NCBI RefSeq assembly: GCF_050947335.1
Contig: NW_027473347.1
Span: forward strand, 806,001-870,000
Length of the DNA stretch: 64,000 nt
From: Megachile rotundata
Taxonomy: Eukaryota > Arthropoda > Insecta > Hymenoptera > Megachilidae
Direction: 5' to 3'
The translations under genes and the position numbers were made by a program. Numbering within the stretch: the stretch's first letter is position 1; each line of letters starts with the position of its first letter. This document shows positions 14,826 to 29,690 of this stretch, in pieces. The notes beneath the pieces are model-generated. The model saw nothing but the letters and a program-made list of their open reading frames with translations, was not told the DNA's origin and made no database searches.

Positions 14826-17350
14826 AATCACAGTCATACGACCACAATCATACAATCACAATCATACAATCGCAGTCATACAATCACAATCATACAATCA
14901 CAATCATACATTCACAACAATACAATCACAATCATACAATCACAATCATACATTCACAACAATACAATCACAATCATACAATCTCAATCATGCAGTCGCA
15001 ATCATACAATCACTATCATACAATCACAGTCATACTACCACAGTCATACAATTACAATCATACAATCACAATTACAATTACAATCATGCAATCACAATCA
15101 TACAATCACAAACATACTGTCACAATCCTACAATCACAATCATACAATCACAATCATACAATGGCATTCATAAAACAACAATCATACAATCACAATCATA
15201 AAATCGCAATCATACAATCACAATCATACAATCGCAATCATATAAATACAATCTCCCAAAAACATTGATACAATCACAGCCATACAATCACAATAATACA
15301 ATAACAAACATTCAAAAGCAGTCATTCAATCACAATCTTACAATCGCAATCATTCAATCACTATCATACAATCACACTCATATAATCACGATCATACAAT
15401 CACAATCATTCAATCACAATCATACAATCGCAATCATATGAATACAATCTCCCAAAAACATTGATACAATCACAATCATACAATCACAATCGTACAATCA
15501 CAATCATACAAGCACAATCATACAATCACAATCATACAATCACGATTCATACAATAGCAATCATACAATTGCAACCATACAATCACAACCATACAATCAC
15601 AATCATACATTCGCACTCATACAATCACAACCATACAATCACAACCATACAATCACAATAATACAATCACAAACATACAATCACAATCATACAATCGCAA
15701 TCGCATAAATACAATCTCCCAAAAACATTGATACAATCACAATCATACAATCACAATAATACCGTCACAATCGTACAATCACACTCATACAGTCACAATC
15801 ATACAATCACACTCATACAATCACAATCATATAGTCACAATCCTACGATCATAATCATACAATCACAATCATACAATCACAATCATACATTTGCATTCAT
15901 ACAATAACAATCATACAATCACAATCATAAAATCGCAATCATACAATCGCACTCATACAATCACAATCATACAATCACAATCATACAATCACAATCATTC
16001 AATCACAATCATACAATCGCAATCATATAAATACAATCTCCCAAAAACAATCATACAATCACAATAATACAGTCACAATCATACAATCACAACCACACAA
16101 TCACAATCATAAAATCACAATCATACAATCACAATCATACAACCACAATCATACCATCACGATCATACAATCGCAATCATACAATTACAATCTCAGAATC
16201 ACAAACTCGCAATCACAATAATACAATCACACCCATAAAATAGCAATCATACATTTACAATCTCCCATACACAATCATAAAATCACAATATAACAGTCAC
16301 AATCATTCAAATACAATCATACAATCACAATCGTACACTCCCAATCATACAATCACACTCATACCGTCACAATCATACAATCACAATCATACAATCACAG
16401 TCATACAATCACAATCATACAATCACAAGGATACAACCACAAACATCCAAAAGCAGTCATTCAATCACAATCATGCAATCGCAATCATACAATCACAATC
16501 ATACAATCACAATCATACAATCACAATCATACAATCACCATCATACAAACACAATCCTGCAATCGCAATCATGGAATAACAATCATGCTATCGCAATCAT
16601 AGAGTCACACTCATACAATCAGAACCATACAATCACAGTCATACTATCACAATCATACAATCACAGTCATACTACCACAGTCATACAATTACAATCATAC
16701 AATCACAATCTTACAATCACAAACATACAATCACATTCATACAATCACAATTATACAATCACAATCATGCAATCACAATCATTCAATCACAATCATACAA
16801 TCGCAATCAAACAAAAACAATCATACAATCATAATCATACAATCACCATCATACAATCACAATCATACAATCACAATAATACAGCCACAGTCATACAATC
16901 ACAATCATACAATGACAATTATACAATCACGATCATACAATCGCAATCATACAATCACAACCATACAATCACAATAATACAATCACAAACATACAATCAC
17001 AATCATACAATCGCAATCATATCATCACAATCATACAATCACAATCATACAAAAATAATCATACCATCACGATCATACAATCGTAATCATACAGTTACAA
17101 TCTCAGAATCACAAACTCACAATCACAATAATACAATCACACCCATAAAATAACAATCATACATTTACAATCTCCCATAGACAATCATACAATCGCAATC
17201 ATACAGTCGCCATCATACAATCACTATCATACAATTACAATCATACAAGCATAATCCTGCAATCGCTATCATGCAATTACAATCGTACTATCACAATCAT
17301 ACAATCACAAGCATAAAATCACAATCATACAAACACAATCATACAATCAC
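14826..17350 (+). repeat. Beta super-unit, copy B
   Basis: This matches 5,675-8,185 with the same block order: Y at 14,990, K at 15,461, H at 15,541, and E at 16,428. Differences seen: CAATCTCAATC at 14,981 where copy A has CAATCCCAATC, ATG to AGG at 16,428-16,430 in E, one extra monomer near 14,890, and CATACAATCAC at ~17,033 for CATAAAATCAC. The match ends near 17,350. Confidence 0.86.
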
Positions 17351-17794
17351 AATCATACAATCACAATCATACAATCACAATCATACAAACACAATCACAC
17401 AATCACAATCATTCAATCACAATCATACAATCACAATAATACAGTCACAATCGTACAATCACAATCATACAATCACAGTCATACTACCACAGTCATACAA
17501 TTACAATCATACAATCACAATCTTACAGTTACAATCCTACAATCACAATCATACAATCACAATCATACAATCACAATCATACAATTACAATCATACAATC
17601 ACAATCACACAATCACAACTATACAATCACAATCATACAATCCCAATCATACAGTCGCAGTCATACAATCACTATCATACAATCACAGTCATACTACCAC
17701 AGTCATACAATTACAATCATACAATCACAATTACAATCACAATCATGCAATCACAATCATACAATCACAAACATACTATCACAATCATACAATC
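17351..17794 (+). repeat. K segment that has lost block K
   Basis: CATTC at 17,410 is followed 32 bp later by CAGTCACAATC at 17,442. In the homologous stretch at 8,273-8,361 the same distance is 88 bp. The missing 56 bp are exactly four monomers and contain the whole of K. The remainder (CACTACCACAGTC-like units, CACAACTATAC, the two-base-short CACAATTACAATC) follows the 8.36-8.71 kb pattern. Confidence 0.82.
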
Positions 17795-20300
17795 ACAATA
17801 ATACAATCACAAACATACAATCACAATCATACAATCGCAATCGCATAAATACAATCTCCCAAAAACATTGATACAATCACAATCATACAATCACAATAAT
17901 ACCGTCACAATCGTACAATCACACTCATACAGTCACAATCATACAATCACACTCATACAATCACAATCATATAGTCACAATCCTACGATCATAATCATAC
18001 AATCACAATCATACAATCACAATCATACATTTGCATTCATACAATAACAATCATACAATCACAATCATAAAATCGCAATCATACAATCGCACTCATACAA
18101 TCACAATCATACAATCACAATCATACAATCACAATCATTCAATCACAATCATACAATCGCAATCATATAAATACAATCTCCCAAAAACAATCATACAATC
18201 ACAATAATACAGTCACAATCATACAATCACAACCACACAATCACAATCATAAAATCACAATCATACAATCACAATCATACAACCACAATCATACCATCAC
18301 GATCATACAATCGCAATCATACAATTACAATCTCAGAATCACAAACTCGCAATCACAATAATACAATCACACCCATAATATAGCAATCATACATTTACAA
18401 TCTCCCATACACAATCATAAAATCACAATATAACAGTCACAATCATTCAAATACAATCATACAATCACAATCGTACACTCCCAATCATACAATCACACTC
18501 ATACCGTCACAATCATACAATCACAATCATACAATCACAGTCATACAATCACAATCATACAATCACAATGATACAACCACAAACATCCAAAAGCAGTCAT
18601 TCAATCACAATCATGCAATCGCAATCATACAATCACAATCATACAATCACAATCATACAATCACAATCATACAATCACCATCATACAAACACAATCCTGC
18701 AATCGCAATCATGGAATAACAATCATGCTATCGCAATCATAGAGTCACACTCATACAATCAGAACCATACAATCACAGTCATACTATCACAATCATACAA
18801 TCACAGTCATACTACCACAGTCATACAATTACAATCATACAATCACAATCTTACAATCACAAACATACAATCACATTCATACAATCACAATTATACAATC
18901 ACAATCATGCAATCACAATCATTCAATCACAATCATACAATCGCAATCAAACAAAAACAATCATACAATCATAATCATACAATCACCATCATACAATCAC
19001 AATCATACAATCACAATAATACAGCCACAGTCATAAAATCACAATCATACAATGACAATTATACAATCACGATCATACAATCGCAATCATACAATCACAA
19101 CCATACAATCACAATAATACAATCACAAACATACAATCACAATCATACAATCGCAATCATATCATCACAATCATACAATCACAATCATACAAAAATAATC
19201 ATACCATCACGATCATACAATCGCAATCATACAGTTACAAACTCAGAATCACAAACTCACAATCACAATAATACAATCACACCCATAAAATAACAATCAT
19301 ACATTTACAATCTCCCATAGACAATCATACAATCGCAATCATACAGTCGCCATCATACAATCACTATCATACAATTACAATCATACAAGCATAATCCTGC
19401 AATCGCTATCATGCAATTACAATCGTACTATCACAATCATACAATCACAGTCATACTACCACAGTCATACAATTACAATCATACAATCACAATTACAATC
19501 ACAATCATGCAATCACAATCATACAATCACAAACATACTATCACAATCATACAATCACAATCATACAATGGCATTCATACAACAACAATCATACAATCAC
19601 AATCATAAAATCGCAATCATACAATCACAATAATACAGTCACAATCATACAATCTCAATCATACAATCACACTCATATAGTCACAATCATACAATCACAC
19701 TCATACAATCACAATCATACAATCACAATCATACAATCACAATCATACAATCACAATCATACAATCACAAGCATACTGTCACAGTCCTACAATCACAATA
19801 ATAAAATCACAATCATACAATCGCAGTCATTCAATCACAGTCATACAATCACAATCATACATTCACAACAATACAATCACAATCATACAATCGCAATCAT
19901 ACAGTTGCAATCATACAAGCACAATCATACATTCACAACAATATAATCACAATCATTCAAACGCAATCATACAGTCGCAATCATTCAATCACTATCATAC
20001 AATCACAGTCATATAATCACAATCATACAATCACAATCATACAATTACAATCATACAAGCATAATCCTGCAATCGCAATCATGCAATAACAATCATACTA
20101 TAACAGTCATACAATCACAATCATACAATCACAATCATATAATCACAGTTATACGACCACAATCATACAATCACAATCATACAATCGCAGTCATACAATC
20201 ACAATCATACAATCACAATCATACATTCACAACAATACAATCACAATCATACAATCACAATCATACATTCACAACAATACAATCACAATCATACAATCAC
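17795..20300 (+). repeat. ~2.8-kb tandem pair, copy 1
   Basis: The order is K of the GCATAAATAC type, ATACCGTC, J near 18,027, beta B/C with CCCATAATATAGC, E at 18,568, D, F, alpha B/C, G, gamma. It matches 20,580-23,095 at 2,785 bp, rising to 2,799 after one extra monomer in copy 2 near 22,560. CCCATAATATAGC and CAGTCATAAAATC in F are shared by these two copies. They differ at 20,757, where copy 2 has ATATTGTC for ATATAGTC. Confidence 0.85.
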
Positions 20301-20579
20301 ACTCATATAATCACGATCATACAATCACAATCATTCAATCACAATCATACAATCGCAATCATATGAATACAATCTCCCAAAAACATTGATACAATCACAA
20401 TCATACAATCACAATCGTACAATCACAATCATACAAGCACAATCATACAATCACAATCATACAATCACGATTCATACAATAGCAATCATACAATTGCAAC
20501 CATACAATCACAACCATACAATCACAATCATACATTCGCACTCATACAATCACAACCATACAATCACAACCATACAATC
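20301..20579 (+). repeat. K-H bridge between the 2.8-kb copies
   Basis: CACTCATATAATCACGATC, K after ATATGAATAC at 20,386 and H at 20,466 lie here. The unit lacks block Y and the CACAGCC form of K that normally precede them (present at 23,104-23,400). The first unit is therefore shorter, giving an E-to-E distance of 2,785 bp against 3,161 bp for the next one. Confidence 0.75.
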
Positions 20580-23095
20580 ACAATAATACAATCACAAACA
20601 TACAATCACAATCATACAATCGCAATCGCATAAATACAATCTCCCAAAAACATTGATACAATCACAATCATACAATCACAATAATACCGTCACAATCGTA
20701 CAATCACACTCATACAGTCACAATCATACAATCACACTCATACAATCACAATCATATTGTCACAATCCTACGATCATAATCATACAATCACAATCATACA
20801 ATCACAATCATACATTTGCATTCATACAATAACAATCATACAGTCACAATCATAAAATCGCAATCATACAATCGCACTCATACAATCACAATCATACAAT
20901 CACAATCATACAATCACAATCATTCAATCACAATCATACAATCGCAATCATATAAATACAATCTCCCAAAAACAATCATACAATCACAATAATACAGTCA
21001 CAATCATACAATCACAACCACACAATCACAATCATAAAATCACAATCATACAATCACAATCATACAACCACAATCATACCATCACGATCATACAATCGCA
21101 ATCATACAATTACAATCTCAGAATCACAAACTCGCAATCACAATAATACAATCACACCCATAATATAGCAATCATACATTTACAATCTCCCATACACAAT
21201 CATAAAATCACAATATAACAGTCACAATCATTCAAATACAATCATACAATCACAATCGTACACTCCCAATCATACAATCACACTCATACCGTCACAATCA
21301 TACAATCACAATCATACAATCACAGTCATACAATCACAATCATACAATCACAATGATACAACCACAAACATCCAAAAGCAGTCATTCAATCACAATCATG
21401 CAATCGCAATCATACAATCACAATCATACAATCACAATCATACAATCACAATCATACAATCACCATCATACAAACACAATCCTGCAATCGCAATCATGGA
21501 ATAACAATCATGCTATCGCAATCATAGAGTCACACTCATACAATCAGAACCATACAATCACAGTCATACTATCACAATCATACAATCACAGTCATACTAC
21601 CACAGTCATACAATTACAATCATACAATCACAATCTTACAATCACAAACATACAATCACATTCATACAATCACAATTATACAATCACAATCATGCAATCA
21701 CAATCATTCAATCACAATCATACAATCGCAATCAAACAAAAACAATCATACAATCATAATCATACAATCACCATCATACAATCACAATCATACAATCACA
21801 ATAATACAGCCACAGTCATAAAATCACAATCATACAATGACAATTATACAATCACGATCATACAATCGCAATCATACAATCACAACCATACAATCACAAT
21901 AATACAATCACAAACATACAATCACAATCATACAATCGCAATCATATCATCACAATCATACAATCACAATCATACAAAAATAATCATACCATCACGATCA
22001 TACAATCGCAATCATACAGTTACAAACTCAGAATCACAAACTCACAATCACAATAATACAATCACACCCATAAAATAACAATCATACATTTACAATCTCC
22101 CATAGACAATCATACAATCGCAATCATACAGTCGCCATCATACAATCACTATCATACAATTACAATCATACAAGCATAATCCTGCAATCGCTATCATGCA
22201 ATTACAATCGTACTATCACAATCATACAATCACAGTCATACTACCACAGTCATACAATTACAATCATACAATCACAATTACAATCACAATCATGCAATCA
22301 CAATCATACAATCACAAACATACTATCACAATCATACAATCACAATCATACAATGGCATTCATACAACAACAATCATACAATCACAATCATAAAATCGCA
22401 ATCATACAATCACAATAATACAGTCACAATCATACAATCTCAATCATACAATCACACTCATATAGTCACAATCATACAATCACACTCATACAATCACAAT
22501 CATACAATCACAATCATACAATCACAATCATACAATCACAATCATACAATCACAATCATACAATCACAAGCATACTGTCACAGTCCTACAATCACAATAA
22601 TAAAATCACAATCATACAATCGCAGTCATTCAATCACAGTCATACAATCACAATCATACATTCACAACAATACAATCACAATCATACAATCGCAATCATA
22701 CAGTTGCAATCATACAAGCACAATCATACATTCACAACAATATAATCACAATCATTCAAACGCAATCATACAGTCGCAATCATTCAATCACTATCATACA
22801 ATCACAGTCATATAATCACAATCATACAATCACAATCATACAATTACAATCATACAAGCATAATCCTGCAATCGCAATCATGCAATAACAATCATACTAT
22901 AACAGTCATACAATCACAATCATACAATCACAATCATATAATCACAGTCATACGACCACAATCATACAATCACAATCATACAATCGCAGTCATACAATCA
23001 CAATCATACAATCACAATCATACATTCACAACAATACAATCACAATCATACAATCACAATCATACATTCACAACAATACAATCACAATCATACAA
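20580..23095 (+). repeat. ~2.8-kb tandem pair, copy 2
   Basis: This is the partner of 17,795-20,300, with J near 20,812, E at 21,353, alpha B/C near 22,018, and gamma at 22,350-22,940. It continues into a full Y-K-K-H series at 23.10-23.65 kb, so it looks like the less reduced of the two units. Confidence 0.85.
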
Positions 23096-25392
23096 TCCCA
23101 ATCATGCAGTCGCAATCATACAATCACTATCATACAATCACAGTCATACTACCACAGTCATACAATTACAATCATACAATCACAATTACAATCACAATCA
23201 TGCAATCACAATCATACAATCACAAACATACTGTCACAATCCTACAATCACAATCATACAATCACAATCATACAATGGCATTCATAAAACAACAATCATA
23301 CAATCACAATCATAAAATCGCAATCATACAATCACAATCATACAATCGCAATCATATAAATACAATCTCTCAAAAACATTGATACAATCACAGCCATACA
23401 ATCACAATAATACAATAACAAACATTCAAAAGCAGTCATTCAATCACAATCTTACAATCGCAATCATTCAATCACTATCATACAATCACACTCATATAAT
23501 CACGATCATACAATCACAATCATGCAATCGCAATCATATGAATACAATCTCCCAAAAACATTGATACAATCACAATCATACAATCACAATCGTACAATCA
23601 CAATCATACAAGCACAATCATACAATCACAATCATACAATCACGATTCATACAATAGCAATCATACAATTGCAACCATACAATCACAACCATACAATCAC
23701 AATCATACATTCGCACTGATACAATCACAACCATACAATCACAATAATACAATCACAAACATACAATCACAATCATACAATCGCAATCGCATAAATACAA
23801 TCTCCCAAAAACATTGATACAATCACAATCATACAATCACAATAATACCGTCACAATCGTACAATCACACTCATACAGTCACAATCATACAATCACACTC
23901 ATACAATCACAATCATATAGTCACAATCCTACGATCATAATCATACAATCACAATCATACAATCACAATCATACATTTGCATTCATACAATAACAATCAT
24001 ATAATCACAATCATAAAATCGCAATCATACAATCGCACTCATACAATCACAATCATACAATCACAATCATACAATCACAATCATTCAATCACAATCATAC
24101 AATCGCAATCATATAAATACAATCTCCCAAAAACAATCATACAATCACAATAATACAGTCACAATCATACAATCACAACCACACAATCACAATCATAAAA
24201 TCACAATCATACAATCACAATCATACAACCACAATCATACCATCACGATCATACAATCGCAATCATACAATTACAATCTCAGAATCACAAACTCGCAATC
24301 ACAATAATACAATCACACCCATAAAATAGCAATCATACATTTACAATCTCCCATACACAATCATAAAATCACAATATAACAGTCACAATCATTCAAATAC
24401 AATCATACAATCACAATCGTACACTCCCAATCATACAATCACACTCATACCGTCACAATCATACAATCACAATCATACAATCACAGTCATACAATCACAA
24501 TCATACAATCACAATGATACAACCACAAACATCCAAAAGCAGTCATTCAATCACAATCATGCAATCGCAATCATACAATCACAATCATACAATCACAATC
24601 ATACAATCACAATCATACAATCACAATCATACAATCACCATCATACAAACACAATCCTGCAATCGCAATCATGGAATAACAATCATGCTATCGCAATCAT
24701 AGAGTCACACTCATACAATCAGAACCATACAATCACAGTCATACTATCACAATCATACAATCACAGTCATACTACCACAGTCATACAATTACAATCATAC
24801 AATCACAATCTTACAATCACAAACATACAATCACATTCATACAATCACAATTATACAATCACAATCATGCAATCACAATCATTCAATCACAATCATACAA
24901 TCGCAATCAAACAAAAACAATCATACAATCATAATCATACAATCACCATCATACAATCACAATCATACAATCACAATAATACAGCCACAGTCATACAATC
25001 ACAATCATACAATGACAATTATACAAACACGATCATACAATCGCAATCATACAATCACAACCATACAATCACAGTAATACAATCACAAACATACAATCAC
25101 AATCATACAATCGCAATCACACCATCACAATCATACAATCACAATCATACAAAAATAATCATACCATCACGATCATACAATCGCAATCATACAGTTACAA
25201 TCTCAGAATCACAAACTCACAATCACAATAATACAATCACACCCATAAAATAGCAATCATACATTTACAATCTCCCATAGACAATCATACAATCGCAATC
25301 ATACAGTCGCAATCATACAATCACTATCATACAATTACAATCATACAAGCATAATCCTGCAATCGCTATCATGCAATAACAATCGTACTATC
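23096..25392 (+). repeat. Beta super-unit, copy C
   Basis: Y lies at 23,104, the CACAGCC form of K near 23,380, the ATATGAATAC form near 23,565, H at 23,641, J near 23,970, beta B/C near 24,270, E at 24,514, F at 24,867, alpha B/C at 25,192, and G near 25,345. Compared with other copies it lacks one CACAACCATACAAT monomer near 23,725 and one CATTCAATC unit near 23,520. It also carries CACTGATAC at 23,716. In copies A and B the ACAATTACAATC of Y has one C to T change; here it reads ACAATCACAATC. Confidence 0.82.
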
Positions 25393-26906
25393 ACAATCAT
25401 ACAATCACAATCATACAATCACAATCATACAATCACAATCATACAATCACAATCATACAATCACAATCATACAATCACAATCATACAATCACAATCATAC
25501 AATCACCATCATACAAACACAATCCTGCAATCGCAATCATGGAATAACAATCATGCTGTCGCAATCATAGAATCACACTCATACAATCAGAATCATACAA
25601 TCACAATCATACAACCACAATCATACAATCACTATCATACAACCACAATCATACAATCACAATCATACAATCGCAATCATACAATCACAATCATACAATC
25701 ACAACCATACAATCACAATCATACAATCACAATCATACAAAAATAATCATACCATCACGATCATACAATCGCAATCATACAGTTACAATCTCAGAATGAC
25801 AAACTCACAATCACAATAATACAATCACACCCATAAAATAGCAATCATACATTTACAATCTCCCATAGACAATCATACAATCGCAATCATACAGTCGCAA
25901 TCATACAATCACTATCATACAATTACAATCATACAAGCATAATCCTGCAATCGCTATCATGCAATAACAATCGTACTATCACAATCATACAATCGAAGCA
26001 TACAATCACAATCATACAAACACAATCATACAATCACAATCATACAATCACAATCATACAATCACAATCATACAATCACAATCATACAATCACAATCATA
26101 CAAACACAATCCTGCAACCGCAATCATGGAATAACAATCATGCTATCGCAATCATAGAATCACACTCATACAATCAGAATCATACAATCACAATCATACA
26201 ATTACAATCATACAATCACAAGCATACAATCGCAATCATACAATCACAATCATACAATCACAATCATACAATCACAATCATACAATCACAATCATACAAA
26301 CACAATCATACAATCACAATCATACAATCACAATCATACAATCACAATCATACATTCACAATCATACAATCACAATCGTACAATCACAATCATACAATCA
26401 CAATAGTACAATCACAATCATACAATCACAATCATACAATCACAATCATACAATCACAATCATACATTCACAACAATACAATCACCATCATACAACCGCA
26501 ATCATACAGTCGCAATCATACAATCACTACCATAAAATCACAGTCATACTACCACAGTCATACAATTACAATCATACAATCACAATCTTACAATCACAAA
26601 CATACAATCAGATTCATACAATCACAATCATACAATCACAATCATGCAATCACAATCATTCAATCACAATCATACATTCGCAATCAAACAAAAACAATCA
26701 TACAATCATAATCATACAATCACCATCATACAATCACAATCATACAATCACAATAATACAGCCACAGTCATACAATCACAATCATACAATCACAATTATA
26801 CAATCACGATCATACAATCGCAATCATACAAACACAATCACACAATCACAATCATTCAATCACAATCATACAATCGCAATGATATAAATACAATCTCCCA
26901 AAAACA
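25393..26906 (+). repeat. Consensus run, second alpha block and F
   Basis: Consensus monomers fill 25,393-25,500, followed by D near 25,522. A second alpha B/C block at 25,780 lies 588 bp (42 monomers) after the one at 25,192 and carries CAGAATGAC. The two-base slip CGAAGCAT is at 25,994, D with CAACCGC near 26,112, CAATAGTAC near 26,402 and F at 26,644. The 25.99-26.8 kb stretch resembles 36.03-36.8 kb, and in part 34.66-35.0 kb, by the shared slip, CAATAGTAC and CAACCGC. Confidence 0.75.
25988..26001 (+). other. Phase slip CAATCGAAGCAT (-2 nt), representative copy
   Basis: The alpha block elsewhere reads CAATCACAAGCAT; here it reads CAATCGAAGCAT, two bases shorter by length. The same form occurs near 27771 and 36040, each just after block G, and in no other alpha copy I read. 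The three loci therefore share a recent ancestor not shared with the alpha blocks at 0.2, 3.8, 10.2 and 56.7 kb. Confidence 0.8.
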
Positions 26907-28795
26907 TTGATACAATCACAATCATACAATCACAATAATACAGTCACAATCGTACAATCACAATCATACAATCACAGTCATACTACCACAGTCATACAAT
27001 TACAATCATACAATCACAATCTTACAGTCACAATCGTACAATCACAATCATACAATCACAATCATACAATCACAATCATACAATTACAATCATACAATCA
27101 CAATCATACAATCACAATCATACAATCACAATCATACAATCACAATCATACAATCACAATCATACAATCACAATCATACAATCACAATCATACAATCACA
27201 ATCATACAATCACAATCATACAATCACAATCATACAATCACAATCATACAATCACAATCATACAATCCCAATCATACAATGACAATCATACAATCACCAT
27301 CATACAAACACAATCCTGCAATCGCAATCATGGAATAACAATCATGCTGTCGCAATCATAGAATCACACTCATACAATCAGAATCATACAATCACAGTCA
27401 TACAATTATAATCATGCAATCACAATCATACAATCACAATCATACAATCGCAATCATACAATCACAATCATACAATCACAACCATACAATCACAATCATA
27501 CAATCACAATCATACAAAAATAATCATACCATCACGATCATACAATCGCAATCATACAGTTACAATCTCAGAATCACAAACTCACAATCACAATAATACA
27601 ATCACACCCATAAAATAGCAATCATACATTTACTATCTCCCATAGACAATCATACAATCGCAATCATACAGTCGCAATCATACAATCACTATCATACAAT
27701 TACAATCATACAAGCATAATCCTGCAATCGGTATCATGCAATAACAATCGTACTATCACAATCATACAATCGAAGCATAAAATCACAATCATACAAACAC
27801 AATCATACAATCACAATCATACAATCACAATCATACAATCACAATCATACAATCACAATCATACAATCACAATCATACAAACACAATCATACAATCACAA
27901 TTATACAATCACGATCATACATTCACAACAATACAATCACAATCATACAATCGCAATCATACAGTCGCAATCATACAATCACTATCATACAATCACAGTC
28001 ATACTACCACAGTCATACAATTACAATCATACAATCACAATCTTACAATCACAAACATACAATCACATTCATACAATCACAATTATACAATCGCAATCAT
28101 GCAATCACAATCATTCAATCACAATCATACAATCGCAATCAAACAAAAACAATCATACAATCATAATCATACAATCACCATCATACAATCACAATCATAC
28201 AATCACAATAATACAGCCACAGTCATACAATCACAATCATACAATCACAATTATACAATCACGATCATACAATCGCAATCATACAATCACAACCATACAA
28301 TCACAATAATACAATCACAAACATACAATCACAATCATACAATCGCAATCATACCATCACAATCATACAATCACAACCATACAAAAATAATCATACCATC
28401 ACGATCATACAATCGCAATCATACAGTTACAATCTCAGAATCACAAACTCACAATCACAATAATACAATCACACCCATAAAATAGCAATCATACATTTAC
28501 AATCTCCCATAGACAATCATACAATCGCAATCATACAGTCGCCATCATACAATCACTATCATACAATTACAATCATACAAGCATAATCCTGCAATCGCTA
28601 TCATGCAATTACAATCGTACTATCACAATCATACAATCACAAGCATAAAATCACAATCATACAAACACAATCATACAAACACAATCATACAATCACAATC
28701 ATACAATCACAATCATACAAACACAATCACACAATCACAATCATTCAATCACAATCATACAATCGCAATGATATAAATACAATCTCCCAAAAACA
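26907..28795 (+). repeat. K at 26,907, long consensus run, D and two alpha blocks
   Basis: K is followed by a nearly pure run to about 27,265, D near 27,316, CAATTATAATCATGC near 27,405, alpha B/C, the CGAAGCAT slip at 27,771, F at 28,099 and alpha B/C near 28,427. K to alpha (about 26.85-27.65 kb) matches 58.58-59.35 kb at 31,731 bp, falling to 31,703 after a two-monomer difference. The two loci share CAATTATAATC. Confidence 0.78.
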
Positions 28796-29690
28796 TTGAT
28801 ACAATCACAATCATACAATCACAATAATACAGTCACAATCGTACAATCACAATCATACAATCACAGTCATACTACCACAGTCATACAATTACAATCATAC
28901 AATCACAATCTTACAGTCACAATCGTACAATCACAATCATACAATCACAATCATACAATCACAATCATACAATTACAATCATACAATCACAATCACACAA
29001 TCACAACTATACAATCACAATCATACAATCCCAATCATACAGTCGCAGTCATACAATCACTATCATACAATCACAGTCATACTACCACAGTCATACAATT
29101 ACAATCATACAATCACAATTACAATCACAATCATGCAATCGCAATCATACAATCACAAACATACTATCACAATCATACAATCACAATCATACAATCACAA
29201 TCATACAATCACAATCATACAATCACAAGCATACTGTCACAGTCCTACAATCACAATAATAAAATCACAATCATACAATCGCAGTCATTCAATCACAGTC
29301 ATACAATCACAATCATACATTCACAACAATACAATCACAATCATACAATCGCAATCATACAGTTGCAATCATACAAGCACAATCATACATTCACAACAAT
29401 ATAATCACAATCATTCAAACGCAATCATACAGTCGCAATCATTCAATCACTATCATACAATCACAGTCATATAATCACAATCATACAATCACAATCATAC
29501 AATTACAATCATACAAGCATAATCCTGCAATCGCAATCATGCAATAACAATCATACTATAACAGTCATACAATCACAATCATACAATCACAATCATACAA
29601 TCACAATCATATAATCACAGTCATACGACCACAATCATACAATCACAATCATACAATCGCAGTCATACAATCACAATCATACAATCACAA
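28796..29690 (+). repeat. K at 28,796 and reduced gamma block
   Basis: The K segment runs through CACAACTATAC, CAGTCGCAGTC and the two-base-short CACAATTACAATC, then directly into CAAGCATACTGTC, skipping the CAATGGC...CTCATATAG part of gamma. It matches 60,346 onward at 31,550 bp up to that point. It shares CATGCAATCGCAATC at 29,133 with 60,683, where other copies read CATGCAATCAC. Confidence 0.78.
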
